Shown piece after piece: positions 1-7,561 of a stretch of 64,000 nt of DNA. Origin of the DNA: Nocardia thailandica NBRC 100428 (lineage in GTDB: Bacteria; Actinomycetota; Actinomycetes; Mycobacteriales; Mycobacteriaceae); NCBI RefSeq assembly GCF_000308795.1, contig NZ_BAGK01000205.1, forward strand, positions 25,385 to 89,384. Direction: 5' to 3'. The position numbers and the translations under genes were made by a program. Position 1 is the first letter of the stretch. Each line of letters opens with the position of its first letter. The notes below the pieces were generated by a model. The model did not search any database and had not been told where the DNA came from. It saw only the letters and a program-made list of their open reading frames with translations.

Positions 1-899
1 TCTCGGCCCCACAGCTTGCGCGACTTGGCGTAATCGACGCACAGCCGGTGGCATTCGTTGATGATGCCGAGCGCCAGCGACGCGATGCCGATGCGTTCGG
101 CGGCGAAGGATTCCTTGGCGCTGTCCTTGCCGTCGTTCCCGGCCACGCTCTCGGATTCGCCGAGGAGCCGGTCGGGGGTGAGGCGGACGTTCTCGAAGAA
201 GAGTTCGCCGGTGGGCGACGAGTTCATGCCCATCTTCTTGAACGGCGGGCTCTGGACGAAGCCGGGCATGCCCTTGTCGAGGACGAAGGTCAGCACCTTG
301 CGGTCGCGGCGGTCGGTGCCGTCCTGCTCGTCGAGCTTGGCGTAGACGACGGTGACGTCGGCGTAGGGGCCGTTGGTGATGAAGGTCTTGCGGCCGTTGA
401 GGATGTAGTCCGCCCCGTCGCGCCGGACGTAGGACTTCATGCCGCCGAAGGCGTCGGAGCCGGAGTCGGGTTCGGTGATGGCCCAGGCGCCGACCTTCTC
501 CATCGTGACGAGTTCGGGCAGCCACCGCCTCTTCTGCGCCAGGGTGCCCCGGCTGCGGATGGTCGCGGCGGTGAGGCCGAGGCTCACGCCCATCGAGGCG
601 ACGAGCCCGAGGCTCACCCCGGCGAGTTCGCTGTTGAGGATGACGCCCATGCTGCCCGCGCCGCTGAATCCGCCGGACTTGCCCGAGCCGGTGGTGCCCG
701 CCTCTTCCTTGGCGAGGGCCTTGGCCAGCCCGTCGCGGGCCATCTCGTCGAGCCCGAAGGTGGCGTACAGCTTCCGGATGATGTCGAACGGCGGCAGCAC
801 GCCGCTCTCCAGCGCCTCGATGTGCGGGGTGACCTCCTTGGCGATGAAACCGCGCACCGCGTCGCGGAACATCAGGTCTTCGTCGGACCACTGGTACAT
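1..899 (-). CDS. Acyl-CoA dehydrogenase (3' part beyond window)
   Basis: FAD-dependent alpha,beta-dehydrogenation of an acyl-CoA thioester, the first step of a beta-oxidation cycle. About 299 residues are visible, beginning MYQWSDEDLMFRDAV; the C-terminus lies past the left edge. The family signature WAITEPDSGSDAFGG is clear, and the visible part covers the N-terminal helical and middle beta domains. The ATG at 899 is preceded by AGGAG. A perfect KstR-type palindrome sits at 941-954, about 40 nt upstream, so a role in sterol side-chain or ring degradation is likely. That substrate assignment is inference from the box; the acyl-CoA dehydrogenase call itself is secure. Confidence 0.93.
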   Translation of the reverse strand, partial: MYQWSDEDLMFRDAVRGFIAKEVTPHIEALESGVLPPFDIIRKLYATFGLDEMARDGLAKALAKEEAGTTGSGKSGGFSGAGSMGVILNSELAGVSLGLVASMGVSLGLTAATIRSRGTLAQKRRWLPELVTMEKVGAWAITEPDSGSDAFGGMKSYVRRDGADYILNGRKTFITNGPYADVTVVYAKLDEQDGTDRRDRKVLTFVLDKGMPGFVQSPPFKKMGMNSSPTGELFFENVRLTPDRLLGESESVAGNDGKDSAKESFAAERIGIASLALGIINECHRLCVDYAKSRKLWGR

Positions 900-940
900 G
901 TCTTGACTCCTGGGGGATCGCCGGAACTCTGCCTCGAATA

Positions 941-954
941 TAGAACACGTTCTA
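941..954. promoter_or_regulatory. KstR-type operator
   Basis: TAGAACACGTTCTA matches every fixed position of the published mycobacterial KstR motif TnnAACnnGTTnnA (cholesterol-catabolism repressor of the TetR family, recalled from the literature). It lies in the 94-nt gap between the acyl-CoA dehydrogenase (minus strand) and the OmdA-family gene (plus strand). It could therefore control either gene, but the dehydrogenase is the natural target. Confidence 0.65.
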
Positions 955-993
955 GTTGACTCGGCGTCGTTCCCGGTCCGCTACCGTGGGGAC

Positions 994-1260
994 ATGACTG
1001 GTCAGCCGGTTCCGGGCGGGGTGGTGCACGACCTGCCCGCCGACCTGCGGGCGGCGCTGGCCGCGAACGCGGTGGCCTTGGCCGCCTGGCGCGACATCAC
1101 CCCGCTGGCCCGCAACGAGTTCATCTGCTGGGTGGAGGACGCGAAACAGCCCGCGACCCGAGAGCGCCGGATCCGGCGCACCCAGGAGGAGCTCGAGGAG
1201 GGGCAGCGGCGGCCGTGCTGCTGGCCCGGCTGCGCGCACCGGGAGCGCACCGGGCGGTGA
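994..1260 (+). CDS. YdeI/OmpD-associated (OmdA) family small protein
   Basis: An 88-residue protein whose central segment (AWRDITPLARNEFICWVEDA, then RERRIRRTQEELEEGQRRPCCWPGC) resembles the OmdA domain found in bacteriocin-protection/YdeI proteins. The molecular function is unknown. It is convergent with the TetR gene, which ends 2 nt away. There is no signal peptide or membrane segment. The ATG follows a GGGGAC stretch. The family call is fairly good; no reaction can be assigned. Confidence 0.7.
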   Translation: MTGQPVPGGVVHDLPADLRAALAANAVALAAWRDITPLARNEFICWVEDAKQPATRERRIRRTQEELEEGQRRPCCWPGCAHRERTGR

Positions 1261-1262
1261 CC

Positions 1263-1835
1263 TCAGCGCCCCTGGCGGGCACCCGTCAGCAGGGGCGCGA
1301 CGAACTCCTCCAGCATGAGCCGCTCGTCGGTCGCGTCGCGGCCGGGCGTGGTGAGCAGCGAGACGATCACGCGGGTCAGCCAGCGGGCCAGCCGCCCGCG
1401 CTCGGGGTCGCTGTGCTCGGTGTCGGCGAACATCGAGGCCGCCAGGGACTCGATGACGTCGGAGTCGCGGCTGATACTGCCCGCCGTGGCCGCGTCGCCG
1501 CGGAACCAGGCGATGAGCAGCGGGTCGGCGCGGACCTCGCGCACCGCGCCGAGCATGGCGGCGATGACGCGCTCGGCGGGATCGGCGATCCCGGCGACCT
1601 CGTCGCCGAGGCGGGCGACGATGCGGCGGGTCTCGCGGTGCACGAAGGCCACCCGCACCGCCTGGCGGTTCTCGAAGTAGCGATACAGCGTCGCGCGCGA
1701 GCACCCGGCCGCCTTGGCGATGTCGCCCATCCCGACCGCGTCGACGCCCCGCTCGGCGAACAGTTCGGCGGCCGCGTCGAGGATGCGCTCGGCGGCCAGG
1801 TCCGCGCGGCCGGCGGCCAGCCAGTCCCCGCTCAC
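1263..1835 (-). CDS. TetR-family transcriptional regulator
   Basis: A 190-residue regulator. Its N-terminal helix-turn-helix runs from AAERILDAAAELFAERGVDA to GCSRATLYRYFENRQAV, followed by a ligand-binding helical domain. It starts at a GTG overlapping the stop of the upstream P450 gene by 4 nt (GTGA), so the two are translationally coupled and the regulator probably controls its own P450 operon. The likely target is the inverted repeat upstream of the P450 gene at 3083-3104. The ligand is unknown. Confidence 0.88.
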   Translation of the reverse strand: MSGDWLAAGRADLAAERILDAAAELFAERGVDAVGMGDIAKAAGCSRATLYRYFENRQAVRVAFVHRETRRIVARLGDEVAGIADPAERVIAAMLGAVREVRADPLLIAWFRGDAATAGSISRDSDVIESLAASMFADTEHSDPERGRLARWLTRVIVSLLTTPGRDATDERLMLEEFVAPLLTGARQGR

Positions 1836-3070
1836 GCCGCACCCTCGGCACGGAAGGGCACGGACACGGGCCAGCGCACGTAGTTGCCCTGCGACCACCG
1901 CACCGCCGCGAGGTCGACGGTGTAGTCGGGGCACCGGGCGAGCAGTTCCTCCAGGGCGACCCGTGCCTGCATCCGGGCGGCCGCGGCGCCGAGGCAGTGG
2001 TGATGGCCGTGGCTGAAGGTGAGGATCCGCTTGGGGTTGCGGCGGACGTCGAGTTCTCCTGCGGTGGGACCGAATTCGCGGTCGTCGCGGTTGGCCGAGC
2101 CGTAGAGCAGCAGGACGCGGCGGCCGGCGGGAATGGTGGTGTCGCCGATGGTGACCTCGCGGGTAGTGGTGCGGGCGAGCCCCTGCACGGGCGAGGTCAT
2201 CCGGAGGAATTCCTCGACCGAATCTCCGATGAGCGACGGGTCGTCGAGGAGCAGCCTGCGCTGGTCCGGGTGCGCGGTGAGCAGCTGGACGGCGCCGCCC
2301 AGGTTGCCGGTGGTGGTGTCGTTGCCGCCGGTGATCATGGTGAAGGCGAAGCCGAGCATGGCGATCATGCCCTCGTCGCCGTCGTCGCCGAGGCCGGAGG
2401 CGAGCAGGTGGGAAATGGTGTCGTCGCCGGGTTCGACGCGGCGCCGGGCGATCAGTTCGGTGAAGTAGCCGACCAGTTCGCCGACCGCGGTGAAGGCGTG
2501 CTGGTCGCCCGCGGCGAGTCCGGCGCCCGCGACCGCGCCGCCGACGATGTTCTCGGTCCAGGCGTCGAACCTGCCGTGGTCGGCTTCGGGGACCCCGAGA
2601 TAGTGCGCGACCACCATGGTCGGCAGCGGCTTGAGCAGTTCGGCCACGATGTCGCCCTCGCCCGCGGCGCGCAGCCGCTCGATGCGCTCGACGACGAACC
2701 GCCGGACCGCGGGCTCCACCGAATTCACCTGGCGCGGCGTGAAACCGGGCGCGACCCGCCGCCGGAACCCGGTGTGCTCGGGCGGGTCCATGAACACGAA
2801 CGGTTTGACCCCGCCGAACCCCGCCGCCGCCAGATCCACGTAGTCGACGGTGAGCCCGGACGCCGAGGAGAACACCTCGGGGTCGCGCGCCGCGGCCCAC
2901 ACGTCGGCGTGCCGGGACAGCACGTAGTAGTCGTGCTCCTCCCGTCCGTCGGGAACCACCCGGTGCACCGGGTCGTGATCCCGCAGCGCCGCGTACATGG
3001 GCCAGGGGTCACGCCAGGACTCGCCCGACCGGAGCTCGAACCCGACCGAACGAGGCAATGTGGTGCTCAT
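1832..3070 (-). CDS. Cytochrome P450
   Basis: A soluble bacterial class I P450 monooxygenase of 412 residues. Visible motifs are the I-helix GGNDTT (248-253), the K-helix ExxR as EFLR (287-290), and the heme loop FSHGHHHCLG with Cys359 as thiolate ligand. It is the first gene of a two-gene operon with the overlapping TetR gene. No ferredoxin or ferredoxin reductase lies next to it, so redox partners must come from elsewhere. The KstR box at 941-954 serves the neighbouring dehydrogenase, so a steroid substrate is possible, but nothing in the P450 sequence itself proves it. Confidence 0.95.
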   Translation of the reverse strand: MSTTLPRSVGFELRSGESWRDPWPMYAALRDHDPVHRVVPDGREEHDYYVLSRHADVWAAARDPEVFSSASGLTVDYVDLAAAGFGGVKPFVFMDPPEHTGFRRRVAPGFTPRQVNSVEPAVRRFVVERIERLRAAGEGDIVAELLKPLPTMVVAHYLGVPEADHGRFDAWTENIVGGAVAGAGLAAGDQHAFTAVGELVGYFTELIARRRVEPGDDTISHLLASGLGDDGDEGMIAMLGFAFTMITGGNDTTTGNLGGAVQLLTAHPDQRRLLLDDPSLIGDSVEEFLRMTSPVQGLARTTTREVTIGDTTIPAGRRVLLLYGSANRDDREFGPTAGELDVRRNPKRILTFSHGHHHCLGAAAARMQARVALEELLARCPDYTVDLAAVRWSQGNYVRWPVSVPFRAEGAA

Positions 3071-3082
3071 GACTCGACGGTA

Positions 3083-3104
3083 AGACAGATATGCACTTTT
3101 GTCT
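3083..3104. promoter_or_regulatory. Inverted repeat, candidate TetR operator of the P450 operon
   Basis: Arms AGACA (3083-3087) and TGTCT (3100-3104) are separated by 12 nt, 13 nt upstream of the P450 ATG. The position and size fit a TetR dimer site for the co-transcribed regulator. The arms are only 5 bp, so this is tentative. Confidence 0.35.
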
Positions 3105-3123
3105 AGCAGCGCGGGCCGAGAAA

Positions 3124-3145
3124 AACCCCGCGCGAGGGCGGGGTT
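3124..3145 (-). terminator. Rho-independent terminator after ppx
   Basis: Arms AACCCCGC (3124-3131) and GCGGGGTT (3138-3145) form an 8-bp stem with a 6-nt loop. Read on the minus strand the stem is followed by TTTTTC. It sits just downstream of the exopolyphosphatase stop at 3155 and ends that leftward operon. Confidence 0.8.
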
Positions 3146-3154
3146 CTCGGAGGG

Positions 3155-4111
3155 TCAGACGGCCTGCACGACCGACAGCGCGATGCCGTCGAGGATGTCG
3201 TGCTCGCTGACGACGAGTTCTTTCACGCCCGCGCGGCGCGCCAGTTCGTCGGCGAGTTCCTCGGTGATGACCGCGCCGCCGCCGATGACGTCCACCCGGC
3301 CGGGATGCATGGGGCCGAGCGCGGCCCGCTGGTCGTGATCCATGGCGATGAGCCGATCGCAGACCTGGTGCACCTGGTCGAGGGTCAGCCGCGTGAGATG
3401 CACGCGCGTGGAGTCGTATTCGGGCAGGTCGAGGGCGACGGCGGTGATGGTGGTCATGGTGCCCGCGACCCCGACCCAGGTGCGCACGCTGTCCACGGGC
3501 ACGCGGTCGAAGGCCTCGTCGAGCTTCGCACGGGCGAATTCCCGTGCGGCCGCGATCTCTTCGGCGGTCGGCGGGTTGCCCGGCAGGCAGCGTTCGGTGA
3601 TGCGGACGCAGCCGATGTCGGCGGAATAGGCCGCCCGCACGCCCGCGCCGTCGCCGACGACGAGTTCGGTGGAGCCGCCGCCGAGGTCGACGACCACGAA
3701 CGGGCCCGCCTCGCTGGGCAGTTCGCCCACCGCGCCGGCGAACGACAGGCGCGCCTCCTCGTCGCCGGTGATGACCTCGGCGACCGCGCCGGGCACCACG
3801 CGGCCGAGCTCGGCGCGGGTCATCGCGAAGAAGTCCTCGCGATTGGCCGCGTCGCGGGTGGCCGAGGTGGCGACCATCCGCACCTTGGCGACGCCGTGGG
3901 CGCGCATCAGGTCCACGTAGTCGGCGAGGGCGGCCCGGGTGCGCTCGATCGCCTCGGGCGCGAGCCGGCCGGTCGCGTCGACGCCCTGACCGAGCCGCAC
4001 GATGCGCATCTCCCGGTGCACGTCGGTCAGGACGCCGTCGGCGTCCGCCTCGGCGATCAGCAGACGGATCGAGTTCGTGCCGCAGTCCACGGCGGCGATG
4101 CGCTCACCCAT
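3155..4111 (-). CDS. ppx: Exopolyphosphatase / pppGpp phosphohydrolase (Ppx/GppA)
   Basis: A 318-residue cytosolic ASKHA-fold phosphatase that removes terminal phosphate from polyphosphate or pppGpp. The phosphate-1 loop is AAVDCGTNSIRLLIAE near the N-terminus; the phosphate-2 motif is VVVDLGGGSTELVVG; the adenosine-like motif is VDVIGGGAVI near the C-terminus. It is the last gene of the eno-ftsB-DUF501-ppx block, an order also found in mycobacteria (Rv1023-Rv1026 from memory). A 106-bp gap separates it from the DUF501 gene, so it may have its own promoter. Confidence 0.92.
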   Translation of the reverse strand: MGERIAAVDCGTNSIRLLIAEADADGVLTDVHREMRIVRLGQGVDATGRLAPEAIERTRAALADYVDLMRAHGVAKVRMVATSATRDAANREDFFAMTRAELGRVVPGAVAEVITGDEEARLSFAGAVGELPSEAGPFVVVDLGGGSTELVVGDGAGVRAAYSADIGCVRITERCLPGNPPTAEEIAAAREFARAKLDEAFDRVPVDSVRTWVGVAGTMTTITAVALDLPEYDSTRVHLTRLTLDQVHQVCDRLIAMDHDQRAALGPMHPGRVDVIGGGAVITEELADELARRAGVKELVVSEHDILDGIALSVVQAV

Positions 4112-4217
4112 GAGGTTTCCTCCAGATCTCCGACGTCACGCCGTGCACCGGGCGCTGCCCGCGATTATGCCGGGCGACGCGACGGCCGACCGCGCCGCAG
4201 GTCCGGACAGGCCGGGC

Positions 4218-4739
4218 CTAGCGCTCCTCGGCGGTGGACCGGGCGGCGGGCCAGTCCGCCGGGATGGCGGTCCCACGCAGCCCGGCGTCCGCGGCCAGCG
4301 CCACCGCTTCGTCGCCGAACGGATTGACCCCGGGCCCCTTGGCCAGCGAGTGCGCGATCAGCACGTGCAGGCACTTCACCCGGTCGGGCATGCCGCCGCC
4401 GCTGAAGTCGGTGCCCAGAGACTCGATCTCGTCGCGTTCGGCCAGGTAGGACTCGTGCGCGGCGCGGTAGGCGGCGGCCAGCTCGGGATCGTTCTGCAAC
4501 CGCTCGGTCATCTCGCGCATGACCCCGGCCGACTCCTGGCGGCTCGCCTCGGCGGTGAGCCGCGGGTCCGTCAGGTAGTACAGGGTGGGGAACGGGGTGC
4601 CGTCGGGCAGGCGCGGCGCGGTCTTGACCACGGCGGGCAGGCCGTCGGGGGTGCGGTAGGCGACGGCGAGCACGCCGCGCGGGGCGCGGCCCAGCTGCTC
4701 GGCGATGATCTCCAGATCGTGCTCGGTCGGTGCGGTCAC
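4218..4739 (-). CDS. DUF501 family protein
   Basis: A 173-residue conserved actinobacterial protein (Rv1025 type). Recognisable blocks are EQLGRAPRGVLAVAYR, PFPTLYYLTDP and GGGMPDRVKCLHVLIAHSLA; the last contains a conserved Cys-x-His. No function is established for the family. The GTG start overlaps the ftsB stop by 4 nt (GTGA), so translation is coupled to the divisome gene. Its fixed place between ftsB and ppx suggests a housekeeping role, but nothing more can be said from sequence. Confidence 0.88.
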   Translation of the reverse strand: MTAPTEHDLEIIAEQLGRAPRGVLAVAYRTPDGLPAVVKTAPRLPDGTPFPTLYYLTDPRLTAEASRQESAGVMREMTERLQNDPELAAAYRAAHESYLAERDEIESLGTDFSGGGMPDRVKCLHVLIAHSLAKGPGVNPFGDEAVALAADAGLRGTAIPADWPAARSTAEER

Positions 4740-5374
4740 CTCTGTCCTTCCGGGGCGGGCGGGGGCGCGGCGGGCGGCGGACCGGGAGTGGTCGGCGACG
4801 CCTTGGCGGGCTGGGGTTCGGAGATGCTGCGCCACATGTCGGTGTACCAGGGGTCCGGCGCGGGGGCGCGGGTGCTCATCGGGGGCGGCGCGGGCTCCTC
4901 GATGCCGGGGATCTGCACGATGTAGGGGGTCTCCCCCGGCATCACCAGACGCAGCCGGTCGCGGGCCTCGGAGCGGATGAACGCCGGATCCTGTTGCTGG
5001 GCACGGCGATTGCGCAACGCGTCCAGATCGGCTTCGAGTTCCTGGCGCTGCGCGGCGAGCTGGGCGGCCTCGGCGCGCTGACTGAAGTACGTGCGGGTCG
5101 GCACGGCCAGGGTGAGCGCGAGGCCGCACAGCACGGCCGCCAGGATGACGGCCTTGCCGGTGGAGAGCCCGAGGATGGTGTGTTCGGCGCGGGGCGCGCC
5201 CCGCCGGGCCTTCGCGGGCCGCGCCGCCGTCGTGTCGGGACGGCGGCGGGTGGTGCGTTTGGCGGCGGCGGGGCGACCCGCGTCGAGCGGGGTGGTGCGT
5301 GAGCGCGTGGCCCGCGACGTGCGGCGGTCCCCTCGTCCGGCCGGACTGGTCCCGCGCGCGCGTCGCTCGGTCAT
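4736..5374 (-). CDS. Septum formation initiator FtsB/DivIC-like protein
   Basis: A 212-residue bitopic membrane protein of the cell-division complex. It has a long basic, Arg/Thr/Ala-rich cytoplasmic N-terminus (about residues 1-68), one membrane segment (around 72-92, KAVILAAVLCGLALTLAV), a short coiled coil (AEAAQLAAQRQELEADLDAL), the conserved DPAFIRSEARDRLRLVMPGE block, and a Pro-rich extracytoplasmic tail. The stop overlaps the DUF501 start. The gene follows eno by 49 nt, as in other actinobacteria. Confidence 0.88.
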   Translation of the reverse strand: MTERRARGTSPAGRGDRRTSRATRSRTTPLDAGRPAAAKRTTRRRPDTTAARPAKARRGAPRAEHTILGLSTGKAVILAAVLCGLALTLAVPTRTYFSQRAEAAQLAAQRQELEADLDALRNRRAQQQDPAFIRSEARDRLRLVMPGETPYIVQIPGIEEPAPPPMSTRAPAPDPWYTDMWRSISEPQPAKASPTTPGPPPAAPPPAPEGQR

Positions 5375-5423
5375 CGGCGCCTCACCCCGTCATCTCTCTG
5401 CTCCTGCGGTACTGCCGTCCTGC

Positions 5424-6710
5424 TCAGCCTTCGAACGTGAAACGCGGGAAGGCCACGTCACCGGCGTAGCGGGCCGAGTCGCCCAGGGCGTCCTCGATAC
5501 GCAGCAGCTGGTTGTACTTGGCGACCCGCTCCGAACGCGCGGGCGCGCCGGTCTTGATCTGACCCGACCCGACGGCGACCGCGAGGTCGGCGATGGTGGT
5601 GTCCTCGGTCTCGCCGGAACGGTGCGACATCATGGTCTTGTAGCCGTTGCGGTGGGCCAGCTCGACCGCGTCGAGGGTCTCGGTCAGGGTGCCGATCTGG
5701 TTGACCTTCACCAGCAGCGCGTTGGCCGCGCCCTTGGCGATGCCCTCTTCCAGACGCTCGGGGTTGGTGACGAACAGGTCGTCGCCGACGAGCTGCACCT
5801 TGTCGCCGATGGCGTCGGTGAGCGCGACCCAGCCGTCCCAGTCGTCCTCCGACAGCGGGTCCTCGATGGAGACCAGCGGGTAGGAGGCGGCGAGCTCGGC
5901 GTAGAAGCGGCCCATCTCCTCAGCGGAGCGGACGCTGCCCTCGAACTTGTAACCGCTACCGGCGGTGTAGAACTCGGTGGCGGCCACGTCCAGGGCCAGG
6001 GCCACATCGGTGCCCAGCTTGTAGCCGGCCTTCTCGATGGCGACCGAGATCAGGTCGAGGGCCTCCTTGGTGCCCGCGACGTCGGGGGCGAAGCCGCCCT
6101 CGTCGCCGAGGCCGGTGGACAGGCCCTTGCTCTTGAGCACCGACTTGAGCGAGTGGTAGACCTCCGCGCCCCAGCGCAGCGACTCGCGGAAGGTCGGGGC
6201 GCCGATCGGGGCGACCATGAACTCCTGGACGTCGACGCCGGTGTCGGCGTGGGCGCCGCCGTTGAGGATGTTCATCATCGGCACGGGCAGCACGTGGGCG
6301 TTCGGGCCGCCCAGGTAGCGGAAGAGCTCGAGGCCCGAGGACTCGGCGGCGGCGCGGGCCACGGCCAGCGAGACGCCGAGCAGGGCGTTGGCGCCGAGGC
6401 GCGACTTGTCGGGGGTACCGTCGAGGTCGAGCAGGACCTGGTCGACGGTGCGCTGCTCGACCGCGTCGAGGCCGATGATCGCCGGGGCGATCTCGTCGAG
6501 GACGCCCTCGACGGCCTTGGTGACGCCCTTGCCGTTGTAGCGGTCGCCGCCGTCACGCAGCTCGACGGCCTCGTGCTCGCCGGTGGAGGCGCCGGAGGGA
6601 ACGTCGGCCCTGGTCAGGGTGCCGTCGTCGAGGGCGATCTCGACCTCGACGGTGGGGTTGCCGCGCGAATCGAGAATCTCGCGCGCTCCGACCTGTTCGA
6701 TGATGGCCAC
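5424..6710 (-). CDS. eno: Enolase
   Basis: Converts 2-phosphoglycerate to phosphoenolpyruvate in glycolysis, with Mg2+. The protein is 428 residues, full family length. It shows the N-terminal AREILDSRGNPTVEVE, the metal-site block SIEDPLSEDDWDGW, the catalytic-Lys strand LLVKVNQIGTLTE, and the signature SHRSGETEDTTIADLAVA. The start is a GTG with AAGGAG 8 nt upstream. It heads the block that continues into ftsB, DUF501 and ppx. Confidence 0.99.
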   Translation of the reverse strand: MAIIEQVGAREILDSRGNPTVEVEIALDDGTLTRADVPSGASTGEHEAVELRDGGDRYNGKGVTKAVEGVLDEIAPAIIGLDAVEQRTVDQVLLDLDGTPDKSRLGANALLGVSLAVARAAAESSGLELFRYLGGPNAHVLPVPMMNILNGGAHADTGVDVQEFMVAPIGAPTFRESLRWGAEVYHSLKSVLKSKGLSTGLGDEGGFAPDVAGTKEALDLISVAIEKAGYKLGTDVALALDVAATEFYTAGSGYKFEGSVRSAEEMGRFYAELAASYPLVSIEDPLSEDDWDGWVALTDAIGDKVQLVGDDLFVTNPERLEEGIAKGAANALLVKVNQIGTLTETLDAVELAHRNGYKTMMSHRSGETEDTTIADLAVAVGSGQIKTGAPARSERVAKYNQLLRIEDALGDSARYAGDVAFPRFTFEG

Positions 6711-6826
6711 GAAAACGACTCCTTACGACTGTTGGCACGGTAGGTCTGCCTGCGGATGGCCGTGCGGTGCGAGCCTATCGTCTCGCTGTTCACCGAACGA
6801 ACCGGCACTCCGGGTCCGGGGTGGGT

Positions 6827-7552
6827 TTACGCGCGCACGCCGATGCTGTAGGCCGCCGCGCGGTCGCGCACGACGCGCATGTAACTGCGGGACTGGTTGT
6901 AGGCGTAGAGGGCCTGCTGCCAGCCGCCCGCCGAGGTGAGGTCGCCGCCGCGCGAGCACAGGTAGCGGGCGGCGGTGAGGGCGGCGTCGTCGATGTTCTG
7001 CGGGTCCGCGACCCCGTCGCCGTTGGCGTCGACGCCCCAGCGCTTCCAGGTCTCGGGGATGAACTGCAGCGGACCGACCGCGCGGTCGAAGGTGTCGTCG
7101 CCGTCGAGTCGCCCGCCGTCGGTGTCGCGGATCTCGGCGTTGCCGCGGGTGCCGTCGAGGGCGACGCCGATGATGCGCGGCCGGACGGTGCCGTCGGCGT
7201 CGACGTGGGCGCCGCGGTGGGTGCCGTGCCCGCTCTCCACGCTGCCGATCCCGGCCAGGGTGGTCCAGCCGATGCCGCACTCGGGTTCGGACCTGGCCAG
7301 CACGGCGGCGGCGTAGCCGTAGGCCTGGAGCGCGGTCGGCTCGATGCCGAGCGCGTCCGCCTGCTGCCCGGCCCAGTCGTGTAACTGGTCCGATGCCCGG
7401 CCGGGCGCGTCGACATCGATCGCGGGCAGGGGCGCGCCCGCCCCCGGCGGCATGTCACCGGGGATGGCGACCTTGGAGCCGCACCCGGCCAGCAGCGCCG
7501 CCACCGCTACCGCGGCCAGCAGACAGGCAGTCTTCGTAGACACCACAACCAT
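6827..7552 (-). CDS. LpqU-like lytic transglycosylase lipoprotein
   Basis: A 241-residue exported lipoprotein that probably cleaves peptidoglycan. It has a signal peptide with lipobox LLAGC (Cys24), then a soluble lysozyme-like domain with ESGHGTHRG-type catalytic Glu, RPRIIGVALDGT, and GPLQFIPETWKRWGVDANGDG, followed by NIDDAALTAARYLCSRGGD. The mycobacterial counterpart beside eno is LpqU (Rv1022). It starts only 9 nt after the stop of the ABC permease/ATPase fusion, so it may be read through from that operon. Several in-frame GTG codons make the exact start uncertain. Confidence 0.85.
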   Translation of the reverse strand: MVVVSTKTACLLAAVAVAALLAGCGSKVAIPGDMPPGAGAPLPAIDVDAPGRASDQLHDWAGQQADALGIEPTALQAYGYAAAVLARSEPECGIGWTTLAGIGSVESGHGTHRGAHVDADGTVRPRIIGVALDGTRGNAEIRDTDGGRLDGDDTFDRAVGPLQFIPETWKRWGVDANGDGVADPQNIDDAALTAARYLCSRGGDLTSAGGWQQALYAYNQSRSYMRVVRDRAAAYSIGVRA

Positions 7553-7561
7553 GATCCAGAT

